Positions 54,922-64,000 of a DNA stretch of 64,000 bases are shown in pieces. The translations under genes were made by a program, and so were the position numbers. A model generated the notes under the pieces. That model searched no databases. It saw only the letters and a list, made by a program, of their open reading frames with translations, and was not told the origin of the DNA. This DNA comes from Bacteroidia bacterium (GTDB lineage: Bacteria; Bacteroidota; Bacteroidia; Bacteroidales; UBA932). Location: assembly GCA_021153285.1 (NCBI GenBank), contig JAGKTT010000005.1, forward strand, positions 6,019 through 70,018. Direction: 5' to 3'. Positions within the stretch are counted from its first letter, which is position 1; every line of letters begins with the position of its first letter.

Positions 54922-54996
54922 CCTCTAAAGCCAAACACATTAATCCACAAGCACTAAAACAAAACAGTTACCACTATAAACATTTTTGTTAACCAT

Positions 54997-57346
<2,350 letters not shown>

Positions 57347-57358
57347 CAGAAGGAATTC

Positions 57359-57447
57359 TCATTCTGACCTGGCATTCTCATTCTGCCTGGCATTGTCATT
57401 CTGACCTGGTATTGTCATTCTGAGCCCAGAAGGGGCGTGAGAATCTA
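57359..57447 (+). repeat. Tandem and dispersed TCATTCTGA element, copy 2
   Basis: Three 18-19-bp units TCATTCTGACCTGGCATTC (57359, 57378, 57396) followed by a full element from TCATTCTGAG (57415) to GTGAGAATCTA (57447) like the one at 52811. It fills the gap between the convergent esterase and porin genes. Confidence 0.85.
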
Positions 57448-58641
57448 CAAAACCGGAATCACATACACCATTCCCAAGGAAATACGCTGAGTGTGAGGCA
57501 TTGACGCCATAATCACCTCAGCGTTTTCTGTAAGGTCATATCCCTTGTAAAGATAGTGAGCGAACACCTTCAGGCCTTTCTCCTCAGTGAAAGGGAACCA
57601 CTCCAGACAAGCCTGAGCCTGCCATCCGGTCATAAAACGTCCCTTCCGGAAGATTCCGTTAGCCTCATACACACCGGCAGTCTCATATGCTCCCTTGATG
57701 AAAGCATTCCATTTCGGACTGAACTGATAGTCGAAATTGGCGATAAAAGAAAGGTACTGAGTGTTCTGGGCTGTCACAGGCATCAGTCCAGATCCCTGAA
57801 GAGCTGTGATACGCTGCTGACTGTCAATACCTTCACGTGAATACATCACGTCAATATAAGCGATATAAGGCTCCTTTTCGTAAACATTTCCGCAAGTCAG
57901 ATAATAGATATTCTTGCCCTTTGCAAGCTGTCCGGCAGATGCAGAATAACGGAAATGCAGAGCATCATCCAGAAACAGACCGTTCCAGTTCAAGGTCGCC
58001 AGCAAAGGCAATTTAGCAGCCTCGATTCCGTTCGGACGGCCATACAGATAAAGATCGTTGTCGCTGCCGCTGCGATTGTTCACCACCTGAAGGATCAATT
58101 GCTGTGAAGGGCTGAACTGCATCACACCCATAAGTCCTGTCTGATAGACTGCCACGCTATTGTTGAAGTCGCAGAATTCCATCAGCCTCATTGCATTGAC
58201 ATAAGCCTCATATCCACCTAAAGCAACGAACTGCTTTCCGGCCACGAGACTGAATTTCTCAGATGTCTGCCACGTGATATTGGCATATTCGATTGACGAA
58301 GAAATATTGTCCATCGAATAGGGATTTGTGTATTTATTGAAAGACTGACGGAAATGATAAGACAGATTTTCATTCAGTTTTCCCACAAACTCGAGTCGTA
58401 CACGGTTCATTTTGAATGACATTTCATCGAATTTTCCGCCTGTAAAATACGCATTTGCTGTAGTGTAGAATTCGAGATTGATATTGGACTTTATCTTTCT
58501 GATCTTATATCCTCCTTCGCGTTGCTCGATAATACGTTCGACAATGGATGGAATGGAATCGTTCTGGGATATAAGTGTCTGATTCTGAGCTACCGCAGTC
58601 ATAGGCAGCATACACAATATGGCAATAAAGAGTCTTTTCAT
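57445..58641 (-). CDS. OprO/OprP-like porin family protein
   Basis: 398 residues from ATG 58641 with a signal peptide ending AVAQ. The barrel shows NLEFYTTANAYFTGGKFDEMSFKMNRVRLEFVGKLNENLSYHFRQSFNK and FSLVAGKQFVALGGYEAYV; the GKQ..ALGG.E motif equals GKQ..GIGG.E in the 26954 porin. The C-terminus ends in VYVIPVL. Both are phosphate-selective porin O/P-type. The substrate is unknown. Confidence 0.82.
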   Translation of the reverse strand: MKRLFIAILCMLPMTAVAQNQTLISQNDSIPSIVERIIEQREGGYKIRKIKSNINLEFYTTANAYFTGGKFDEMSFKMNRVRLEFVGKLNENLSYHFRQSFNKYTNPYSMDNISSSIEYANITWQTSEKFSLVAGKQFVALGGYEAYVNAMRLMEFCDFNNSVAVYQTGLMGVMQFSPSQQLILQVVNNRSGSDNDLYLYGRPNGIEAAKLPLLATLNWNGLFLDDALHFRYSASAGQLAKGKNIYYLTCGNVYEKEPYIAYIDVMYSREGIDSQQRITALQGSGLMPVTAQNTQYLSFIANFDYQFSPKWNAFIKGAYETAGVYEANGIFRKGRFMTGWQAQACLEWFPFTEEKGLKVFAHYLYKGYDLTENAEVIMASMPHTQRISLGMVYVIPVL

Positions 58642-58720
58642 AGGAATTTTAATCAATAAGGCTACAAATATAGACAAATTTACTTAAACCATAGCCAACA
58701 AGTCTGCTCCGAGCAATTTC

Positions 58721-59143
58721 TCACCTCCTCCTGAAAATGACCCATTCTCCCATACCGAAATTAACCAACCCCGAAACGCAAAGTGCTGCAAGATTGCATA
58801 TTACCACATCCCATCCAAACAAACGCTCGAACAGAAGAAGAAAGCACATCTTGATCAGAAAGACACCACTTGAGGAGAGATTATAAAATACATATTTACC
58901 CAAAAACCTCCTGAACGTCCTTGGCTTTATCCTATCTCCCCAGACATAAAAGAATGCAGTGCAATAATTCGTGAATACCGCACACTCGAACGATATGACC
59001 GGAGCAATAAGATAATCCCCTGCATATTTCTGAAAAGCAAAATGTGAAAGCAGCCAGAGCACGGCCGTATCCACGACCGTGCCCAAACCTTCCGCAAGAA
59101 CAAACTTGAAGAATTTCTTGATTATTTCAATTGCCCGTCCCAT
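58721..59143 (-). CDS. GtrA family membrane protein
   Basis: 140 residues with four membrane segments (FVLAEGLGTVVDTAVLWLL, SFECAVFTNYCTAFFYVW, YNLSSSGVFLIKMCFLLLF, LCVSGLVNFGMGEWVIF). The GtrA family acts in flipping of polyprenyl-linked sugars or related membrane lipids. It starts 22 bp inside the CDP-alcohol phosphotransferase gene end, so the two are coupled. Confidence 0.87.
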   Translation of the reverse strand: MGRAIEIIKKFFKFVLAEGLGTVVDTAVLWLLSHFAFQKYAGDYLIAPVISFECAVFTNYCTAFFYVWGDRIKPRTFRRFLGKYVFYNLSSSGVFLIKMCFLLLFERLFGWDVVICNLAALCVSGLVNFGMGEWVIFRRR

Positions 59144-59841
59144 TCTCTAAGCGGATCCAGCTTGGCATAACCCTTGGCATCACACACAAAATTACGGAAA
59201 TATATCACCATAAGTATCAACAATATAGCAACACCCACATAATCAAAAGCTCCAAGTAATACCTTTTTACCGAAAATCTCAAATACAGTCGTAAACTGAC
59301 GCAATGGGGCGATATAGATAAAGAGAGTATTGACCAGAATCATTATAAGTCTGAACTCGGTCGGTCCCATTCCCGCAAACGTCAGCTTGAACTCTCCCTT
59401 CAGGTGAGCATTGATATATACGCAGATGGACAAGAGCAGGTAAATAGTCAGTACTGCCATAGCAATGGAAAGATTCAGCATCTGGGACAAGCCCGCTCCG
59501 ATACACATTATCGCCATTGTCACACCATCCACACAATGATCCAGATAGAAGCCGTAGATCGGCCTCTGAAGACTTCTGACACGAGCCAGAGTACCGTCCA
59601 GAGAATCACCGTACCAATTGACGAAAAAACCGAAGGAAGCCAGCCAGAGCCATTGAATGGAATAATTAGAGAGAGCATATCCGACAGCGACAATCACTGC
59701 CCCAAGTACACCTATCAAGGTGAGAACATCAGATGTCATCCATCTTGGCTGCCTTGCGGCAAGCCACACAAGGACCTTCTTTTCTGCTGCATTGAGAACC
59801 GAGGTCTGAATACGTTTAGATTGTTCCTTTAACATAAGCAT
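59122..59841 (-). CDS. CDP-alcohol phosphatidyltransferase family protein
   Basis: 239 residues with six membrane segments. GDSLDGTLARVRSLQRPIYGFYLDHCVDG gives the full CDP-OH-P motif D-x2-D-G-x2-A-R-x8-9-G-x3-D-x3-D. It makes a phospholipid or polar lipid from a CDP-alcohol; the alcohol is not known. It lies 31 bp after the small membrane gene at 59873 and overlaps GtrA. Confidence 0.9.
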   Translation of the reverse strand: MLMLKEQSKRIQTSVLNAAEKKVLVWLAARQPRWMTSDVLTLIGVLGAVIVAVGYALSNYSIQWLWLASFGFFVNWYGDSLDGTLARVRSLQRPIYGFYLDHCVDGVTMAIMCIGAGLSQMLNLSIAMAVLTIYLLLSICVYINAHLKGEFKLTFAGMGPTEFRLIMILVNTLFIYIAPLRQFTTVFEIFGKKVLLGAFDYVGVAILLILMVIYFRNFVCDAKGYAKLDPLREWDGQLK

Positions 59842-59872
59842 CAGATATTGATGCCTTCGGAAAAATCAAAAC

Positions 59873-60106
59873 CTATGCCTTGGAAAACACCTTTAAAAAT
59901 AGAATTACAAGAGAAAATGTCAGCAAGAGAGCAGCGGCTGCGACAAGCCTTTTCAATATTACATAAGCCGTCTGCATCTCAGTAGTTTCCGCTGTCTTTG
60001 ACAGTATCGTCTTTCTGAGTGCCTCCGGGTCAGCCGGCTCCCCTGTCACCCTTCTCAGATAACGTATATATGCCTTGAAATCAATGTAATCATCTGACTT
60101 TTCCAT
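59873..60106 (-). CDS. Small membrane protein downstream of the ECF sigma factor
   Basis: 77 residues from ATG 60106. A soluble N-terminus (MEKSDDYIDFKAYIRYLRRV) is followed by one membrane helix (LVAAAALLLTFSLVILFLKVF). It overlaps the sigma gene by 17 bp, the usual spot of an anti-sigma factor, but no zinc or known anti-sigma domain is seen. An ATG at 60115 is also possible. Confidence 0.7.
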   Translation of the reverse strand: MEKSDDYIDFKAYIRYLRRVTGEPADPEALRKTILSKTAETTEMQTAYVILKRLVAAAALLLTFSLVILFLKVFSKA

Positions 60107-60665
60107 ACCTCTCAAGTTCTTGTCTGATTCTCTTCCGGGCTGTGCGGAGATTGCTTTTGATCTGATCGGCCGAGAGCCCCGTAACAGCCTCTACGTCATC
60201 AGTATCCAGACCCTCCAGATCACAGAGAGTGAAGACCGTCCTCTGTCTGGGAGATAGATGACGCGATGCCCGGCAAAAGATCTCCCAGGTTTCCTTCGTG
60301 ATGAAATCCTCTTCGGGAGAGAGGGGCATTGGAGCAGAAGTCTCATACACAGAAGGAACGATCAGAAACAAAGACATAAGCTTTCGTCTGCGCAGACGGT
60401 AGTAACATAAAATACAGGTGATCCTATATATCCAGATCGAAATACTATATCGACCGTCAAAATCAGATGCATTTCTCCAGACCTTCATAAACACCTCCTT
60501 AGTCACGTCTTCACTATCCTCCCTGTCACAAAGAATCCTGTAGGATGTCCTGGCCGCTATTGACATATACTTGTCAAGTACATAATCCATAGCACCCTGC
60601 CGTCCGAGGGCGACAGCCCCCATCAGAGCCACATCATTGGCATATTTTCCTTTATTCCGATTCAT
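60090..60665 (-). CDS. ECF-type RNA polymerase sigma factor
   Basis: 191 residues from ATG 60665. Region 2: AMDYVLDKYMSIAARTSYRILCDREDSEDVTKEVFMKVWRNASDFDGRYSISIWIYRI; region 4: LSPRQRTVFTLCDLEGLDTDDVEAVTGLSADQIKSNLRTARKRIRQEL. Normal for ECF sigma-70 factors. It is divergent from the TolC operon with an overlapping-palindrome region between, so it may regulate that operon. ATG 60677 is an alternative start. Confidence 0.92.
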   Translation of the reverse strand: MNRNKGKYANDVALMGAVALGRQGAMDYVLDKYMSIAARTSYRILCDREDSEDVTKEVFMKVWRNASDFDGRYSISIWIYRITCILCYYRLRRRKLMSLFLIVPSVYETSAPMPLSPEEDFITKETWEIFCRASRHLSPRQRTVFTLCDLEGLDTDDVEAVTGLSADQIKSNLRTARKRIRQELERYGKVR

Positions 60666-60739
60666 TGCAGGGCACATTTTCAAAAACAGTTCCGAACAAT
60701 CAACAAGGAAAGGCCCACATTGTAAAACAATTAAAAAAG

Positions 60740-60767
60740 TTTACATTCACTGTAAAGTTTCTTTACA
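60740..60767. promoter_or_regulatory. Overlapping palindromes between ECF sigma and TolC genes
   Basis: TTTACA - 5 bases - TGTAAA, and TGTAAAG - 3 bases - CTTTACA, sharing the middle half-site. They sit between the divergent promoters, so a dimeric repressor or a sigma-related site is possible. Confidence 0.5.
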
Positions 60768-60891
60768 CTTGACACGATTCCACATTTTAGATAAATACCA
60801 ATATATCATACACTTACGATTTTTGGCACAACAAATGAAAACATTCCGGCAAAACCAAAGTCAAAAAACATTATTATTTCATAATAAAACG

Positions 60892-62367
60892 ATGGAACCA
60901 ATAAAACTGACAGCCATTGCGATCGGACTTGCGGCTACATTGACCGCCTCGGCCCAGCAGGCTATGACACTTGACCAGGCTATTCATACCGCCCGGCATC
61001 AGTCGGTGGAAGCATTGGAAGCGAGACAAGCATTCATCTCTACATATTGGGCTTACCGTGCTTACAAGGCAAGCCGTCTCCCATCCTTCTACCTCTACGG
61101 TGACATTATGAACTTCGACCGCTCCCTCACCCTGCTTCAGAATCCGGAAGACGGAACCCTCAACTATGTAAGTTCCAACAATCTCCAGAATGGACTAGGT
61201 ATCCAGGTCAGCCAGAACATCACATTTACCGGCGGTACCTTCTCAGTGGCGAGCGACCTGTCCCGAATCGACCAGTTCGGCGGAGCCAGAAGCCTCACCT
61301 GGTACTCCAGACCTATAACCGTCTCATACAACCAGCCGCTTTTCAGCTATAACCAGTTCAAGTGGGACAAGAAAATCGAGCCAAAGGAATACGAAAAAGG
61401 AAAGAGGAATTATCTCGAATCAATGGAAAGCATCACCATCAATGCTGTTTCCGCGTATCACTCACTTCTTCTGGCGAAAATGAATAATGACATCAGCAAG
61501 AGCAATTTCGAGAATTCGGCCAATATGCTCCGGATTGCAAGAGAAAGGCTTCAGCTTGGAGATGTTACAAGGGCAGAATATCTGCAGCTCGAGCTCAGAA
61601 TGCTGAACGACAGCATCGCGATAAATGAAACCGCCGTCACAATGAGGGAAGCACAGATGCAGCTTAATTCGCTTCTCGGGTACGACGAATCATTAGAAAT
61701 CGTACCGTCCATCAGTCAGGAACTTCCTGACATTCAGATGGATTACGATCTGGTAATGGAAAAATCGCTCAAGAATTCAAGCTTCTGCCTGAATAACGAA
61801 ATCAGCCTTCTCAATGCTGAATCATCAGTGGCTTACGCCAAGGCTTCAAGAGGATTGTCAATGTCATTGAATGCCCGTTTCGGTCTTTCACAGACAGGTC
61901 CGGAATTTCCTGATGCATACCGCAATCTTCTCGATCAGGAAGTAGTGGGAATCTCATTCAGCATACCGATCTTCGACTGGGGTCAGGGTAAAGGAAAGGT
62001 TCAGAAGGCAAAGGCTGCACAGGAAGTCGTCAGAGCTCAGGTACAGCAGAATGAAAACGATTACCGCAGACAGATGTTCACCGCAGTCAGCCAGTTCAAC
62101 AACCAGCGTCAGCAATGTATGGTCTCTGAAAAGGCAATGAAGATAGCTTCAGAAAGATACGAGCTGACAATGCACAGGTTCCGCGAAGGCAATGCCAGCG
62201 TCACCGACCTGAATATGGCTCAGACGGAAAATGACAGTGCCCTGCGCCAATACATAAGCGACATCAGCAATTTCTGGATATTCTATTACAGACTCCGCCA
62301 ATACACCCTTTACGATTTCATAAAAGATGGTGACCTTGAAGTCGATGTAAACGAAATGATCAGATGA
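60892..62367 (+). CDS. TolC family outer-membrane efflux protein
   Basis: 491 residues from ATG 60892 with a signal ending ASAQ. Repeated TolC motifs: AMTLDQAIHTARHQS, GLGIQVSQNITFTGGTFSV, GISFSIPIFDWGQGKGKVQKAKAAQEVV and RFREGNASVTDLNMAQ. It forms the outer-membrane duct of the export system with the following MFP and ABC genes. Confidence 0.92.
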   Translation: MEPIKLTAIAIGLAATLTASAQQAMTLDQAIHTARHQSVEALEARQAFISTYWAYRAYKASRLPSFYLYGDIMNFDRSLTLLQNPEDGTLNYVSSNNLQNGLGIQVSQNITFTGGTFSVASDLSRIDQFGGARSLTWYSRPITVSYNQPLFSYNQFKWDKKIEPKEYEKGKRNYLESMESITINAVSAYHSLLLAKMNNDISKSNFENSANMLRIARERLQLGDVTRAEYLQLELRMLNDSIAINETAVTMREAQMQLNSLLGYDESLEIVPSISQELPDIQMDYDLVMEKSLKNSSFCLNNEISLLNAESSVAYAKASRGLSMSLNARFGLSQTGPEFPDAYRNLLDQEVVGISFSIPIFDWGQGKGKVQKAKAAQEVVRAQVQQNENDYRRQMFTAVSQFNNQRQQCMVSEKAMKIASERYELTMHRFREGNASVTDLNMAQTENDSALRQYISDISNFWIFYYRLRQYTLYDFIKDGDLEVDVNEMIR

Positions 62368-62429
62368 GAGAGCTGAAGCGCGCTGCAGTCCCCACCTAAC
62401 TATATATAAATCAGATAATTACAAAAACA

Positions 62430-63686
62430 ATGGATAAACCTATCGAAAAAAAGAAAGGCATTGCCCTGTTATTCAGCAAGAAAGCACTTCCCTATTGGTT
62501 CGGAGCTATGATGGCCGCATTCATCCTTTGGCTGATCTTACGTGACGACGCCAGCACTCTCCGCATCAATGGCGACACCCTCACTGTCAGTGAAGTCAGA
62601 AGCGGTGAATTCAACGACTACATCCGTGTCAGCGGACAGGTTCACCCGATGACCACCATCCAGCTCAGTCCCCGTGAAGCAGGAATCGTAGAGGAAATCA
62701 TCATAGAAGAAGGTTCGCAGGTAAGAGCCGGAGATGTGATAATCCGCCTCAGCAACGATGATCTCGACCTCCAGATCCTCAACTCGGAGGCAAATCTTGC
62801 AGAAAAGGAAAACACACTTCGCAACACAATGATCCAGATGGAGCAGCAGAAGATGCAGCTCAGTCTGGACATACTCGAGCTCCGGACACAGGTCCAGAGA
62901 AAAGGGCGTGCCCTGGAATCCCAGAAAAGACTCTTCGATGACGGGCTTATCGGCAAGGAAGAGTATCTCCGTTCAGAAGAGGACTATACTCTTTTCTGCA
63001 AGAAACTTGAGGTCACTATCTCCCGTGCGGAGCAGGACAGCGTCTACAGAAGCGTACAGATAAAGCAAATGCGCGAAAGCCTCGAAAATATGAAGCTCAA
63101 TATGCAGATGATCCGCAAGAGAAAGGACAATCTCGCAGTAAAAGCCCCTATCGACGGGGAACTCGGACTTCTCGAAGTGACTCTCGGACAGTCAATCGGA
63201 AGCGGAGCCAAGATCGGACAGATCAATGATCTGGGCAGCTATAAGATCGAAGCGCAGATCGACGAGCATTACATAGACAGGGTCAGCGCCGGCCTCACTG
63301 CAACATTCGAGCGCCAGAACGAGACCTATGATGCCATCATCCGAAAGGTCTACCCGGAAGTGCGCAACGGAAAGTTCCAGGCTGACTTCAAATTCAGCGG
63401 TCCCCAGCCGGCCAACATACGCTCCGGCCAGACCTATTACCTGAACCTCCAGCTCGGCCAGCCGGAAAGCGCCATCCTCATACCTCGAGGCACTTTCTAC
63501 CAGAAGACCGGAGGAAAATGGATCTACGTAGTCCTCCCTGAAGGCGGTAAGGCCGTCAAGCGCGAAATCCGCATCGGACGTCAGAACCCGCAGTTCTATG
63601 AGGTACTGGAAGGATTGGAAGCCGGGGAAAAAGTAATAACTTCGGGCTATGATAATTTTGGAGATAATGAGGTACTGATATTCTAA
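62430..63686 (+). CDS. Periplasmic adaptor (HlyD/MFP) of an ABC exporter
   Basis: 418 residues. One N-terminal membrane helix (YWFGAMMAAFILWLIL), a lipoyl/barrel-sandwich start (VSGQVHPMTTIQLSPREAGIVEEIIIEEGSQVRAGDVII), a long coiled coil at about 115-235 (ILNSEANLAEKENTLRNTMIQMEQQ), and the C-terminal barrel domains. It joins TolC to the inner-membrane exporter. 62 bp after TolC. Confidence 0.92.
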   Translation: MDKPIEKKKGIALLFSKKALPYWFGAMMAAFILWLILRDDASTLRINGDTLTVSEVRSGEFNDYIRVSGQVHPMTTIQLSPREAGIVEEIIIEEGSQVRAGDVIIRLSNDDLDLQILNSEANLAEKENTLRNTMIQMEQQKMQLSLDILELRTQVQRKGRALESQKRLFDDGLIGKEEYLRSEEDYTLFCKKLEVTISRAEQDSVYRSVQIKQMRESLENMKLNMQMIRKRKDNLAVKAPIDGELGLLEVTLGQSIGSGAKIGQINDLGSYKIEAQIDEHYIDRVSAGLTATFERQNETYDAIIRKVYPEVRNGKFQADFKFSGPQPANIRSGQTYYLNLQLGQPESAILIPRGTFYQKTGGKWIYVVLPEGGKAVKREIRIGRQNPQFYEVLEGLEAGEKVITSGYDNFGDNEVLIF

Positions 63687-63787
63687 CTCAACATCTAAAG
63701 CTATATAAAACAGCGAGTTATTTAATTTATCATAGTACTAATATATATTATTACCTTACAGAATATTAACGATTAAATAATACCAAG

Positions 63788-64000
63788 ATGATTACAGTTA
63801 CAGACCTCAGCAAGGTTTTCCGTACAGAGGAAATCGAGACAACAGCACTTAACCAGGTTTCATTTGAGATAAAGGATGGTGAATTCGTGGCAATTATGGG
63901 CCCTTCAGGATGCGGCAAGTCAACCCTCCTGAACATCCTCGGCCTTCTTGACAACCCTACCGACGGAAGCTATCAGCTCCTCGGACAGGAAGTGGCGAAA
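63788..64000 (+). CDS. ABC transporter ATP-binding protein, N-terminal part (runs off right edge)
   Basis: 71 codons seen: [56 protein letters not shown] with the Walker A motif GPSGCGKST. It is the MacB/LolD-type ATPase of the TolC-MFP operon. Signature and Walker B lie beyond the window. Confidence 0.94.
   Translation, partial: MITVTDLSKVFRTEEIETTALNQVSFEIKDGEFVAIMGPSGCGKSTLLNILGLLDNPTDGSYQLLGQEVAK

Overview
The window looks like a chromosomal segment of a Bacteroidales bacterium (Bacteroidota). Evidence: the -7 promoter element TAnnTTTG (often TATCTTTG) recurs upstream of genes, Shine-Dalgarno sites are rare, and several families typical of Bacteroidia are present (DUF4491, DUF4250, DUF5009, DUF4080 radical SAM, nucleoside kinases with a ThrRS-like N-terminus). 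Many proteins carry signal peptides or lipoprotein signals, and a GadB/GadC pair suggests an acidic, probably gut-like habitat. I cannot name a genus. No rRNA, phage structural gene or intact transposase is visible; one tRNA (Asp, GTC) is present.

Layout. 1-5.4 kb: a partial winged-helix protein, about 1 kb of AT-rich DNA with little coding, a truncated YdeI-like gene, an Smr protein, a flavin reductase, and a lipoprotein fused to a complete maltose-O-acetyltransferase-type enzyme. 5.4-8.8 kb: a thiamin operon on the minus strand (thiM-thiE-thiL-thiD) behind a TPP riboswitch. 8.9-18.7 kb: membrane proteins, secreted esterases, tRNA-Asp, a B12-dependent radical SAM protein, an SDR and a PhnA-type zinc ribbon. 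18.9-21.8 kb: glutamate decarboxylase and glutamate/GABA antiporter. 21.9-35 kb: an MsrA-AlkD fusion, a PTS-IIC-like permease, GNAT, lipase, porin, GATE-type membrane protein, free-Met-R-sulfoxide reductase, nucleoside kinase and aspartase. 35-36.3 kb: a flavodiiron protein.

36.3-45 kb is the most interesting part: a compact type II-C CRISPR-Cas locus. It comprises a WYL-domain regulator, a tracrRNA on the minus strand, cas9 (1517 codons), a Bro-N/DinD-like gene, cas1, cas2 and a three-spacer array with 48-bp repeats. The unit is bounded by two 159-bp direct repeats that differ at one base, so recombination between them would remove exactly 8,471 bp carrying the whole system. The Bro-N/DinD-like gene sits 5 bp after cas9 and 9 bp before cas1, the slot where accessory adaptation genes occur in other type II systems. 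Both it and Cas2 end near an LELF motif resembling a sliding-clamp-binding peptide. A good TTG-N19-TATCTTTG promoter precedes the tracrRNA, and each CRISPR repeat contains TTG-N20-TATCTTTG in the crRNA direction, so crRNAs may be made from promoters inside the repeats. A HAD phosphatase gene lacking its middle abuts the right-hand repeat.

46-64 kb: transporters and membrane proteins, then clpS - M13 peptidase - clpA - aat, which together cover recognition, unfolding and N-terminal tagging of the bacterial N-degron pathway. These are followed by threonine aldolase, a dicarboxylate/amino-acid symporter, a secreted esterase, a porin and phospholipid/GtrA-type membrane proteins. The window closes with an ECF sigma factor and small membrane protein divergent from a TolC - membrane-fusion - ABC efflux operon that runs off the right edge.
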